A stretch of 64,000 bases of DNA from Helicostylum pulchrum (Eukaryota; Mucoromycota; Mucoromycetes; Mucorales; Mucoraceae), in assembly GCA_025677825.1 (NCBI GenBank), contig JAIXMO010000018.1:434001-498000 (forward strand). The letters run 5' to 3'. Positions 22,884-33,439 of the stretch are shown here, in pieces. The notes under the pieces are model-generated. The model had not been told where the DNA came from. It saw only the letters and a program-made list of their open reading frames with translations, and did no database searches. Position numbers and translations under genes: made by a program. Numbering within the stretch: the stretch's first letter is position 1; each line of letters begins with the position of its first letter.

Positions 22884-25325
22884 ATGAATACGTTTGTATC
22901 AAAAGATATCAACAAACCTATAAAAAGTATTCTTGTTTAAAACGTTTAGCCTTTTCGTTTTTGAATACTTACAAAAATAATACTAGTTGGTGCTTCGAAT
23001 GGAAAGAGATTGTGTAGAAATGTCATTATTCACGGGTTTTGTAAATTCCAAGACAAGGGCTGTGAATTTAACCACGAAAATGTAAATGTATTTATAATTA
23101 TTACTATTGTATTATCATTTTACTGACGCTTATTATAATAGGAAAAATCCTTTGTACTTCCTCAACTAGAAACGTAATGACTTAACACCCCATTATATAA
23201 TGTACACTAATTGACGGAGTTTTTTAGTCCACGAAACACGACCGTTTCAGCTGGCAGTATTCATGCGCCTGTATTTGTACCAAAATCTACATCGCAGCAA
23301 GATTTAGTCTCTATTATGCCAATGTAATTATTTATTTAGTCACCCTATATATGTATATGTATATGTTCGTATATGCTAAACACTTTTTTTTTTTTTTTTT
23401 TTTTTTTAGAATAACAGATCCTTCTTATAACAATAATAGATTAAGTTCAGTACCAAGTAGAAGTGCTTCGTTTTCTCAATTTGCATTAGCTCCCTCTGTA
23501 ATTATATATATATCGTATACACATCCAAACATATACTCTAATATTTATCATATAGTATATACCGAATTATCAACAACCTATGATACCAAACAATAATTCA
23601 GACCCTTACTACTTTGTGAACAATGCCAACGTAACGGTATAAATATATTTATATTCTACACGCACAACTTGCTTACTGTACTTATACATATATAAAACTT
23701 TAGCCGCAATATCATAAATATCAACCAACGTTACCACACGTAGCTAACCTTTCAACCCCTCACCGAGTAGCGCAATCATTTTCAATTCCGGACAATCTTC
23801 GAGAACAATTACTAAAGCGTAACGAAGCATCGATATTGACCGTATCTGGTAAGCAGGAAGAGAAAGTAGGTAATTATATGTCTCAAAACGATATAGCCAG
23901 GGAAAGAGGATTACCGGAGCAAGTACATGTCTATCATTCATTGTATCCTCTGGAAGAAAAGCCGGGAAAAATATTAGGGCATTCGTCATGGGTATATAAA
24001 GCTATTTGTCGAACTACTGGTAAACATTACACCATGATAAGAATTGAAGGTACATTTATATATAAAAAAAATTACTGGTAAAAAAAAAATCTTGGTTTTT
24101 CTTATATATGTGTATAGGATTTCGATTAGTAAACGAAAAGGCAATGAGTATTGTAAAACAGTGGAGAAAGATCAAGCATGCAAATATTGTAGCTGTTCGG
24201 GAAGCATTTACGACTCGAGCATTTGGTGATTCATGTAAGAAATTAATTCTAGTGATTCCATTGTTATTTACTTTTTTTTTCTTTATTTAGCGCTTGTGTT
24301 TGTATACGATTATCATCCTTGTTCAATTACACTAGCCGAAGCGTATTTCTCTCCTCAGGCACAAGCACTACTTCATGCCAGATTCCAAGCAGCGGGAATC
24401 AACGGAATGCCGGTCCCGGAGACGACATTGTGGAGTTTTATCACACAAATTGCGTCTGCCATCAAAACGATCCACAGTAAAGGACTTGCGGTACGAACGA
24501 TCGAACCCAGTAAAATATTAATGACGGGTAAAAACCGGCTTCGATTAAATTGTGCTGGATTATTTGATTTAATTCAGTTTGATCATATTGCACAAAATAC
24601 GCCTATATATCAACAGGAAGATTTATTATCATTTGGAAAATTAATTGTTACACTTGCTTGTCATTCAACTCAGTCTTCTATCAACTTGCCTCAATCATTC
24701 GAGTATTTAACTAGGTTTTATACGCCAGATGTGAAAAATGTGGCGCTTTACTTGCTTTCGAAACCAACACATACGAAATCCATTGATCATGTGTTCAAGT
24801 TAATAGGTCCTCGTATATTACATGAGATTAATAGTACGCAATAGTAAGTACTATTACTTTTTTTTTTTTGTATAGTACTGTATTGCTTATTACTCTTTTT
24901 TTATAGTTACGCAGATTCGTTGGAAACCAATTTGGGACGTGAATTAGAAAATAGTCGTATCACCAAACTACTATCTAAACTCGGTTTTATCAACGAAAGG
25001 CCTGAATTTGAGCAAGACCCGCGATGGAGCGAGACTGGGGACAGATACATGATTAAATTATTTCGAGATTACATGTTCCATCAAGTGAACGAGATGGGAG
25101 TTCCAGTTACAGATATGTCACATATTATAACTTGCTTAAACAAGGTAAAAAAATAACTAGTAACCCCAAAAAAAAACAAATCATATTTTAATCCTTTTGT
25201 TTAAGTTGGATGTAGGTGTAGACGAAAAGATTTTGTTAACATCAAGGGATGAGCAAACATCTATTATTGTAAGCTACAAAGAACTGAAAACGTGTATTCA
25301 TGCTGCCTTTCAAGATATAATTTAA
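22884..25325 (+). CDS. PAN3: PAN2-PAN3 deadenylase regulatory subunit PAN3
   Basis: Eleven exons (22884-22926, 22987-23081, 23142-23173, 23228-23323, 23410-23497, 23556-23630, 23704-24049, 24118-24234, 24291-24843, 24907-25144, 25206-25325) give 600 residues. A CCCH zinc finger ([20 protein letters not shown] then H) stands near residues 22-45. A low-complexity linker follows, containing the likely PAM2-like and poly(A)-binding region. The pseudokinase domain reads [20 protein letters not shown], then [14 protein letters not shown] (no catalytic HRD). The C-terminal coiled coil and knob domain ([20 protein letters not shown], then [13 protein letters not shown]) are well conserved. PAN3 dimerises, binds Pab1 on mRNA and recruits the PAN2 nuclease for poly(A) trimming. 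The many small exons upstream of 23704 were modelled from splice phase. Confidence 0.93.
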
Positions 25326-25391
25326 TAATGTACAAATTTTTTTTTTTCATTTTTTTATGCTGATTTTTTTTGTTTCTTTTTGTTTCTTTTT

Positions 25392-26414
25392 TTAATAAAT
25401 GACGGATAATGAAAGCTTATAGTTTTCATCTCTACTTTTCAACAAGAAATCGGTATTGTGGAAAGCGCGAACGCAACGCCATGCTTCAGATTCTGAATCG
25501 AATTTAACTAAAAACTTTGATACTGTAGATTGTTCCTTACTATTTTACAGCAAAAAAAAAAATGTTAAAATTAACTGTAAATATTTCCCCCCTCCCCCTT
25601 TTCCTTATTTACTTACGTCTTTAAAGGTAAAACATTATCAGAGGCACCTTCAATAGGGAAAAAGTTTCTGGAACGTAAAAATCCTAACAAATGTTCAGGT
25701 TGTGTTCTAGAAGGAAGTCCAGTAATCATAACAGAACGACCGGAAGCACTTGTTGAATCGGTGATTGAAGTTAATTCAGGGCGACGGAAACCACTCATTA
25801 CTTGGTTAACATCAGATTTATCACTACCAGCCTATTTATAATCCCTGATTAGCTATTCTCTCTCTTTTTTTTTGTTTTTTCTTCAGTATTTAACTTACAA
25901 AGGACATCTTAATAGTGTTACCACCAACTGAACGTCTGTTACCGTATTCAACTACTTTACGAGCATCTTCAGGAGATTTCATTAAAACAACACAACGACC
26001 GTAAAAGTTGAAATCAAAATTACGTAAGAAAACAGCTACATTTGTATAAAAATAAGATCGATATTAGTAAAAATGAAATAATGCAGAACATATGTATGCG
26101 TGTGTACCTTCAACAATACTCTTATCACCCTCAGGGAAAGCTTCTCTGGCTAATTTACGGATATCTTCAGTGGTGGCAGTGGCAGGAAGAGAATCGATTT
26201 GAACAAATCGTGTAGGGTCGGAAAGTTTACCGTTCTTTCCTTGTTTCTTTACTTGTCCGATAAACTTATCTGTCAAGGCTTCGGTAAAGTTCTTTTGAGG
26301 TGTTTCATTGAGTCGAACAATAGAGGTGTGCAACGATCTTTGACAAGTGTTGAGAACTTGAGTGCTGAGTCTTTGGCGAGCAATAACTGAAACTAATTGA
26401 CGTGTGGAATTCAT
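25392..26414 (-). CDS. Mitochondrial protein with two RRM-like domains
   Basis: Four exons (26108-26414, 25899-26035, 25617-25831, 25392-25539) give 268 residues. The N-terminus (MNSTRQLVSVIARQRLSTQV, then RSLHTSIV) is a basic, hydroxylated presequence for mitochondrial import. Two RRM-like units follow: RFVQIDSLPATATTEDIRKL with NFYGRCVVLMKSPEDARKVV, and RSVMITGLPSRTQPEHLLGF with SKFLVKFDSESEAWRCVRAF. These have the beta-alpha-beta pattern and RNP-like strands. It probably binds mitochondrial RNA; the precise role is unknown. The last splice uses the AAAATAG acceptor, which keeps frame. Stops of this gene and PAN3 are only 66 bases apart and face each other. Confidence 0.85.
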
Positions 26415-26670
26415 GTTTTAATTAAGAAGTAATAAAAGAACCACTTTTTTTTTTTCCTTTTTTTTTTGGCAGGGTATACCCCTCCGTTTGCAAGTCACTC
26501 AAAGTGAGAATTCATTCGAACGCAGTCCCGCTGCAACCCAAAGTCCTTTTAAGAGTAGATTATACTACTAAGAGCAAAAGCGATAACAAAAACAATTGGT
26601 TTAACTATAAAAGAGACGACGTTTGTATTCAAAGAAAAAATTCGTTTTTCATCCAACCTGTCAAATTTTA

Positions 26671-26702
<32 letters not shown>

Positions 26703-26957
26703 TATGAAGAGTATTTGACACGCGTAATACATGTTGCGTCTTCTTTATATTCTTTCCACATTTTATCATAGATTTGGAATAATTCTTTCTTGTTTTTTCA
26801 AAAACATTAACATGGATTTTCAGTCCTCTGTCAGAAAAAAAAAGTCTAATAAATTAAATGCTTCTGATGGTCCTATTGTCCTTGCAGGATAAAAAGTACA
26901 GACAAAAAAAACAGTAATAAACAAAAGTGTAACTATTATTGATTTCATGCAAATCTT
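26415..26957. other. Upstream region of the RRM gene
   Basis: Contains the promoter of the mitochondrial RRM gene and a run of 22 A at about 26680-26701. No coding sequence recognised. Confidence 0.4.
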
Positions 26958-26960
26958 TAT

Positions 26961-27179
26961 TTAAGGTTCATTGTCTGATTCTGAAAGGGAGTCTGTAGGT
27001 CCAATAAGTGCGGTACGTTCTTCTTCATTTTCTTCTGAGCCGATTTCATAGTATTCGTCAGTCCTATCCATTAACATATTTACGGAAGCTTGATATTGAC
27101 CTGGAACTGGCGACGTTCTCCCCGTCATATCGTCATTGGCATCAACAAAAGTATCTTGTATGGGCCCATTAGTATACAT
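26961..27179 (-). CDS. Possible acidic hypothetical ORF beside the Fanzor relic
   Basis: Open frame of 72 residues from an ATG at 27179. The end is strongly acidic (YYEIGSEENEEERTALIG, then SLSESDNEP). No domain recognised. The start abuts the 5' end of the Fanzor coding trace on the opposite strand, and a GCAG acceptor-like site lies just upstream at about 27195, so it may be the last exon of a gene cut by the Fanzor insertion. It could equally be a chance ORF. Confidence 0.3.
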   Translation of the reverse strand: MYTNGPIQDTFVDANDDMTGRTSPVPGQYQASVNMLMDRTDEYYEIGSEENEEERTALIGPTDSLSESDNEP

Positions 27180-29491
27180 TGGACAATACAACTCTGCGCA
27201 ATGGAAAAAGAAATTTGTTTAACAATGAACGTAGACGGCGCAGGAAATATGTGAAGAAAGCGAAAGATGGCCCGGTTAACGAACAAAAATGGATTAATAA
27301 AGCTATTAGATGTACGGAAAGAATTGAAACGTATGCAGAAACTTTAGCTATTGAAGCAAAGTCGAATATAAAGCATTAATCTTACGTATTTTCCCATTGA
27401 TAACTATTTTTTTTTCTATATAGCGTATTAAAGCTATTGATATCGATCCTTCTGATACTTCTGACATTGAGTTAGATACCATTGATGACTTGGATATAGA
27501 AAAAAGAAGAAGGGCAATCGAAAAAGAAGAAGAAGAGGTCGGCGCATCAACTGGTTTATCAAGAAAGCGTTTAGCAGTGTTTATATCTATTTTGCGCCAA
27601 GTAATATTTAAGTGCCACGGACAACACATTACAGAAGCAGAAGTTAGAGATATTTCTAATACGACATACACACAAGAGGAGATACGTGTCTTAAGCTCAA
27701 TCGCAAACTTTTTAATGCCATACATACCTACTAAGCAAACATGGTATATCACTGCGTATCAAATTCCATTCATTCTTATGACTAACGATATTATGCGCTA
27801 TACCGGGTGTTAGAAATCCTGTGTGGCTGTTTCTCCATTATCAAAACCAGGTAGTCTGCATTGTTTTAAAATAGACGCCCCTATTATATTTTCATCTTTC
27901 TGTGATTCTAATTTGGAGCAACCGATGGATATATATGGTTTCGACGGAAACGTAATATTATCTAGACGCTTAGCTACGGATCTTTCTTCAATCTCGCCGA
28001 AATAAAAAAAGTAACTGCAAGTTACGGTTTGGATTTCCAGCATAACATGTCGCTGTTGCCTGGACAATCAATTGCGAGCAATTTATGTCAAGTTAAATAA
28101 AAACAGGGAACAGTTTGATATTCGTGCTATGAAGAAAAAATGGATAACCCCTCAGGAGCGCACTAAAAAAGAGAAACGTTTCCATCAAAACCAGGCCCTA
28201 TACATACAGATTGCTGAGCAAAAAAGAATACAACATGAACTCTTTGATAGGATTGGAGTAACCAAACAAGCCTTGTCTAAAGAAAAAGAAATTTTCAGCT
28301 CGCTTCGACATGAAACAACAGACTATCAGATAAAAGTTTCCACACTGATTGAAAAGAAGCTTTTGATTACTAAAAAAAATTACAAATATATCGACAATGT
28401 AGAAAACATCTCAATTGATGAAAAATTTGTTCAATCTGAAGAAGTTTCATTCTCTGGTACTGACAATGGATTCTGCACAATGACCGAGACATCTAAATTT
28501 TCCAAGGAAAGATTTGAGTTTAGTCTGAATCTTTACAACAAGTACTCTGTTTTGAAGCAAGCAGTTAGTAAGTATGATTATTTATGAAATTTTTTGTAAT
28601 TAAACTATATGCAATTCGTAATTAATCTCACGTAAAAAATAGATCCTAGAGAGCTTCATGAATCTGATTATCTAAGTCCACCAAAGACATTCAAAATCTA
28701 CTCAAAAGATATTGATCATGGGAGTGGCCAGAAAAAAAATATGATAACACTTAATAAGTAGCAAAAAGGAAAGCATTGTCGGTCAAGAAGTTCAGAAGCT
28801 AGAACCCGATCTTTATAAAGAAGACATATCAAGTGCTCGAACTACAGCTGATATTGATAATTGGTACGAAAAACAAAAATCCGCAAGAGACCCACTGAGG
28901 AACTTTTACTACAGCTCAAAACGGAATAAGAGGAAACGGACGTATGAACTTCAGAAACGAAAATACGTTGACCAGTTATGCTCTAAAGAACGTAAATATG
29001 TTTCTTCTTCCGGAAACACCGTACCAATCTTGTTCGTCGGAGACCGTGGATACGGTATTGGGTCCCAATTGAAGGGTCATTCCCGGAAGGGAGGTACATG
29101 GAAGCCTAAAAAACACGGTCTGTATACGTCCGTATGCATTACAAACGAACATAACACTTCCCAGACTTGTCCTTTCTGTTTCGGAAAACTTTTTGACCCT
29201 GCAAGAACTTCGTATAATAAATCCGGAAAAAAGAAAACCAAGTCGGTAAATGGTTTTTTTGTATGTTATAACCAAGAATGTGTTTCGGTGCTCGCATCAA
29301 AAAATACTCATGGCAGAGACTCTTTGTCGGCTTTCGCCATTGGCTTATCTAGGCTTGCAATGCTCATGTTTGGCGCTACATTCCCCACTTTCGCCCCTAA
29401 TACCAATCACTTCAAAACTGAGTTCTTTAACCAAAAAGCCGTGGCTTTCTTAAATCGAAACGCCAAAAGGCCTACCGTCGATGACGTGTAA
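27179..29491 (+). pseudogene. Fanzor (eukaryotic TnpB-like) RNA-guided nuclease, degenerate
   Basis: A coding trace of about 2.3 kb with the landmarks of the OrfB/TnpB-Fanzor family. The N-terminal part runs from RNLFNNERRRRRKYVKKAKD to a TAG after DIMRYTGC. A RuvC-I-like segment (VSFSGTDNGFCTMTETSKF) supplies an Asp. A later block carries VGDRGYGIGSQLKGHSRKGG, a four-cysteine zinc ribbon (SQTCPFCFGKLF and FVCYNQECVS), and a RuvC-III-like NTHGRDSLSAFAIGL with the final Asp. Lesions: an apparently unspliceable gap near 27380, TAG at 27811, TAA near 28003, and frame changes near 28060 and 28750. One canonical intron (28569-28649) is still readable. The last 480 bases are intact. Fanzors are reported to use a transposon-end-derived guide RNA; no such RNA could be identified here. 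Confidence 0.8.
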
Positions 29492-30859
29492 TACTTTTCG
29501 AAGGTAATAATGACATATTTAAGTACAATTATGATTTTTTATTAATAATATATTTTTTGTATTTGTTGCTACTTGCCATCCACTTTTATGTAAGTAAAAA
29601 AAAAAAGGCTTTAATTCAAATACTAATGAATTTCTTTTTTATTTGTCTTAAATTTGGGATCCGCAGTGTATTTACCCTCACAGTATTTAAAGAAAAAAGT
29701 TTAAGCTTTCACGACGACAGCTGCCTGATCAACCGAGATTTGCCACTTATAATAAACTAAATCTCGAAGAATGCAAGCCGTTTTAAGTAAGTGGCAGTAT
29801 ACATGTTACGCGTAACTTTTTTTTTAGTAAAGAACCCGCTCTCCAGTTAAAACTTTGCGGGAACTGTGACCTGCGAATCCGAGGGAGCATTCAGGGGCGA
29901 TGTTTTTCAGATCTTCTTTCGGAGTCCAAGCAGTGATCTGTCATATCCCAGATTTTTTTTTATCTGTTCTCAGATCAAAATAATATGAATATCTATTTTC
30001 GAAACCTAGATTCGCCTAGGAGTTGGTTATTTTATAGTCAAGAAGAGAATTGAATAGGCAAAAAAAAAAAAAGACGGAAGGATAAAGAAAAAAAAAGTTA
30101 CGCGGTAGTTGTGTACGACGGAAGAGATAGCCCTATTCTTGATTTTTTTCTGGATTTGCTTATCTTGCAAAATGAGCTTTTTATGCGAAATCAAAAACAA
30201 TGAATTTTTAAAAAAGAAAAGAGTTGAAACGCAGCTTTAACAGCCCACTATGAGTTTTTTTCTGAATGGGAATCAGAAAAAAACTCTTTTTACACAATGC
30301 TACTATGTAAGCGATAAGTATGTAAGCAAGACCAATTTTGTAACTAAACAATACTAGTGAAATGTTTTGAGTAGAAATCAGAGAAGAACTAAGAGACTAA
30401 AATAGTGTTAGGGCCTACTAGTAGAAGGAAGATCAGTGATACAACATTTTTTTGCTAGAATAAAGAGAAACAAATGACGTTTAAGAACATCCTTTGCTTC
30501 TCATTAAAATACCTAAATCTCACGTGGGGGAATTGAATTGAATTGAAGCAAGACAAAAAGAGTATGCCGATCGAACAGGGAGAAAAACCCTTCACTTAAC
30601 CCAAACGTGATGCAGAAATAAGCCAATCAGAAACACACGTGGTTTCTAATGCCATTTACTATTGGTAAAATTTATCAAATTCTCAAGTATCCACTCTACA
30701 CGCTGCACCAATCTAAGCTGTTATTGGGCTTGATTTTAACTTTTTTCCTCACGTTCCATTTATTTATTTAGGAATTACATATAAAAGAAAAAACTTGATA
30801 TTCTCTTCTTTCTACGAAAAAAGCATTTAAACAGTAAAAAAAAAAAAACTCTCTATTTT
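29492..30859. other. Gene-free stretch, bHLH promoter at right end
   Basis: The left end would hold any Fanzor 3' element end, but no terminal repeat was recognised. The middle has AT-rich sequence with runs of A and T and no coding texture. The last 300 bases contain CCAATCAG-like (30623) and pyrimidine-rich words and are the likely promoter and leader of the bHLH gene. Confidence 0.35.
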
Positions 30860-30901
30860 ATGCCCGACATAAACCTTTTTTTCTCTTTTAAAACTAAATA
30901 A
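30860..30901 (+). promoter_or_regulatory. Upstream ORF ending one base before the bHLH start
   Basis: A 13-codon ORF (ATG CCC GAC ... AAA TAA) ends at 30901 and the bHLH ATG is at 30903. If it is in the mRNA, ribosomes that translate it would end directly at the main start, a layout compatible with translational control. Presence in the transcript is not proven. Confidence 0.45.
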
Positions 30902-30902
30902 T

Positions 30903-31654
30903 ATGCCTCCAGTATCAACTAAAAAAAGAAGGAGAACAACGGATGTACCTGTTAAAATATCTGTAGCGCCTGCACTACAACCACAACCAACAACTGTAGC
31001 ATTACCTCCACCACTTGTGCCTTATCATCCTCATTTAGTTCCTTCTTATTATCCTGTTTATCATCAACATCCTTACTTTTTACAAGTCGGTCCACAACCA
31101 CCTATTTCTCCTAGTTTATCTCCTACACTCACTTCTGCTACAACTACTCAAAATAATGAAAATACCACTACCACTACGACTACTAATGCAACTTCACAAC
31201 GTATACTTCCCAAATCTCCAACGCCAACACAAGCATCATTAGCTCCTACCTATAATTACTTTCCTTATCCAATGCAACTATCTCCTCAACTTCATCCTAC
31301 CTCTCATTCTCCATCACATCATCATCAACAACAACATCCTGGTAGCGTCAGTCCTTTACCATTTCAACCTATTGGTATTACACCTCGTAATAATTCAGTT
31401 TCTTCTTCTACTACCACTACTACTGCTACTACTACTACTACTACAGCAGATCAAAGAGAACAAGCACGTAAAGTATCACACAGTGCAATCGAACGTAGAC
31501 GTCGAGAACGAATTAATGATAAGATCATTCAATTAAAAGAATTAATACCTGCTTGTCAAGATCGAGAAAACCTTCATAAAATGACAATTCTTCAGAGCGC
31601 TATTGAGTACATTACTTATTTAAAAAAAGTAATTGAAGATATTGATCCTAATAC

Positions 31655-31690
<36 letters not shown>

Positions 31691-32018
31691 TACGCCAACA
31701 CAAACTAAATCCATGCTACCAAAGGAAGTGGAATCTTTTACTCATCAGTTTTCTGTAACCCATAATAAACTAAATCCACCTTCTATTATTACAACACAAG
31801 AAGAAGGAGATGAAGATACTTGGTCAGTTTCTTCCTCGCCTAGAGCTACTGTCATTTCTCCCGTCACACCCTTACCGACAGGTCTTAAACCAATGGATCT
31901 GATTAAACTTAATAGAACATCGAGTCCTCCTCCGCGTATTGTTGTTCATGAACATCATAGCGACGATTCTACTTGTAGTGTCGATAGAAATATGAACCTC
32001 GAAAATATCTTGTGCTAA
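30903..32018 (+). CDS. bHLH transcription factor
   Basis: Single-exon ORF of 371 residues. The basic helix-loop-helix domain spans about residues 190-246: KVSHSAIERRRRERINDKII, a loop PACQDRENLHK, then MTILQSAIEYITYLKKVIED. The H, E and R at the expected basic-region positions (H-S-A-I-E-R-R-R-R) predict binding to an E-box. The rest is low complexity: Pro/Tyr/His-rich N-terminus with a KKRRR patch, poly-Thr tracts from ACT/ACC repeats at about 31160 and 31660, and a Ser-rich C-terminus. It would be a nuclear regulator; its target genes cannot be told. The gene lacks introns, unlike most neighbours. A short upstream ORF abuts the start. Confidence 0.92.
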
Positions 32019-32085
32019 TGAAACCCCCCTCTCGCTCTCTCTCTTCAATATATACCTCCTATGTAAATAAAACTTATTCAGTTTC
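32010..32085 (+). repeat. Duplicated bHLH 3' end, copy 1
   Basis: TGTGCTAATGAAACCCCCCT and the following CTCTCTCTTCAATA, including the last bases of the bHLH gene, are repeated with small changes at 33270-33340. This copy is the genuine 3' end of the gene. Confidence 0.75.
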
Positions 32086-32204
32086 CGTATAAAACGACTA
32101 TCTATTTATTCCATCTTTTTTTTAAGCAAGTCTTTTCCTTTTTTCTTCAGCTCTTACTTTATTTTTGTTTTCGCGTTTCTGTTTTTATTTCATTCAAACC
32201 GATG

Positions 32205-32290
32205 TGACTCTTCTTAGAGTAACGGCCTTCCGTAAAGGTAGGTGAAAACAATACGTCGCACTTTTTTAAACAAGCGTGTAAAATCGTATC
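32205..32290. repeat. Short dispersed module, copy 2
   Basis: CTCTTCTTAGAGTAACGGCC, then TTCCGTAAAGGTAGGTG and CACTTTTTTAAACAAGCGTG, matches 6941-7040 and 38147-38235. It directly adjoins the poly(A) polymerase fragment. Confidence 0.55.
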
Positions 32291-32294
32291 CTAA

Positions 32295-32430
32295 GTCTTG
32301 TTCCCGACTTAGATACATTTCGTACATCGTTAAAATGTATCAAATTATGTACGGGCTAGCAAAAGGGGAATCAATTCAAATGTAGTTGGATTTTTGGGTG
32401 GCATTTCTTGGGCACTTCTGGTGGCCAATA
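32295..32430 (+). pseudogene. Fragment of the poly(A) polymerase gene
   Basis: About 135 bases closely match the poly(A) polymerase gene at 62893-63028, for example GATACATTTCGTACATCGTT versus GATACATTTCGTGTATCGTT, and a shared TGGGTGGCATTTCTTGGGCA-like block. The encoded segment corresponds to about residues 200-243 of the enzyme. A one-base shift near GTACGGGCTAG and a TAG codon (AATGTAG) break the frame. It is an isolated internal exon slice, not a functional gene, and lies inside the 1.25 kb segment bounded by the duplicated bHLH 3' end. Confidence 0.85.
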
Positions 32431-32544
32431 TAAATATGCATTTAGCTCTGATGAGAGCTATTTTGAAATTTATTCACACTGTAATATGTATGTACCATAG
32501 TAGAATTACTTTACGGTGCTGATGATTTTTATTAGGATCCGTAT

Positions 32545-33000
32545 GTCAAATCGAGACAACAGCATCTTGAAGAAGAAATCAGAGGCAGCAACGGAGTAGG
32601 ATTTCGTAGGGGAAGAATGGGCTCCTATTTTTGATAACATATTCAACGACAAGTCTCACTTTTTAAAGTGGTAAGGTTACATATCAATGTTGTAGTATAT
32701 AAAGTTGCTAACATATAAAAAGAAGCGATTCGATATCTGAGTCGTCGAGTTTAGCTAAGAAAAGATCATTGCCAACCGAAAACGTTTTGGGGGATCATAT
32801 TGATTTGTGTTTACAAACGAAAGTCGATGATACATATCATGAAGGCAAATAATATATATATCTTCTATTTCTTCATTATATTAAAAAAAACATTAGTATC
32901 ATTCAATCAGAAATAGCCGTTTATTACATGATGCTATCAAAAAGGAAAGAAGACTGAAAAAAAAAGAAGAGCTTGTCTTATCAGCGATCACCATCATATA
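32545..33000 (+). pseudogene. Remnant of a lineage-specific protein gene (N-terminal part)
   Basis: The trace reads DFVGEEWAPIFDNIFNDKSH FLKW (preceded by a TAG), a GTAAGG donor at about 32669, then after an acceptor near 32724 the open run SDSISESSSLAKKRSLPTEN and GDHIDLCLQTKVDDTYHEG to a TAA at about 32849, and finally RLLHDAIKKERRLKKKEELV near 32920. Exons in phase with an early stop suggest a decayed gene. No known domain recognised. Confidence 0.45.
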
Positions 33001-33269
33001 TGACAATGACATTGTTGAAACAAAAACAAATTGGACAAGGAAAATCTAGTTTCACAGCTTGAAAATAAGCTCTCCCATAAACATACTCTTTGATTTATAA
33101 AGCGTTATTACTATTACTTGCCATCCTTAGTTTAGTGCTTTAAAAAAATTTAATAAAAAAGATTGCTATACATGTTTCAAAGAAGATATTGGGGTTAAAA
33201 AAAAAGAGCTTTTGGGACAAGTCTGTTTGATCCCATGAATGAAGTTTTTAGATTTATCTGGCTAGCACA

Positions 33270-33340
33270 TTGTGCTAATGAAACCCCCTCACTCTCTCTT
33301 CAATACATCTACCAAAATGTAATTTATTCGGCTCCCGCCT
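33270..33340 (+). repeat. Duplicated bHLH 3' end, copy 2
   Basis: TGTGCTAATGAAACCCCCTC followed by ACTCTCTCTTCAATACAT repeats the 32010-32085 block. It stands 100 bases upstream of the carrier gene start region and separates it from the pseudogene-filled segment. Confidence 0.75.
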
Positions 33341-33439
33341 TTTTTTGAACTGATGGCCTTGACTTAAAAGTGTTTATCTTTTTTTCTTTTCTTTTTTTAC
33401 CTTTTTTGTTTCATTATATATCTCTTTTTTTTTATTACT

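Noticed and set aside
24044..24290. Overlapping frames within the PAN3 gene
   Set aside because: They run through introns; the spliced PAN3 model explains the region.
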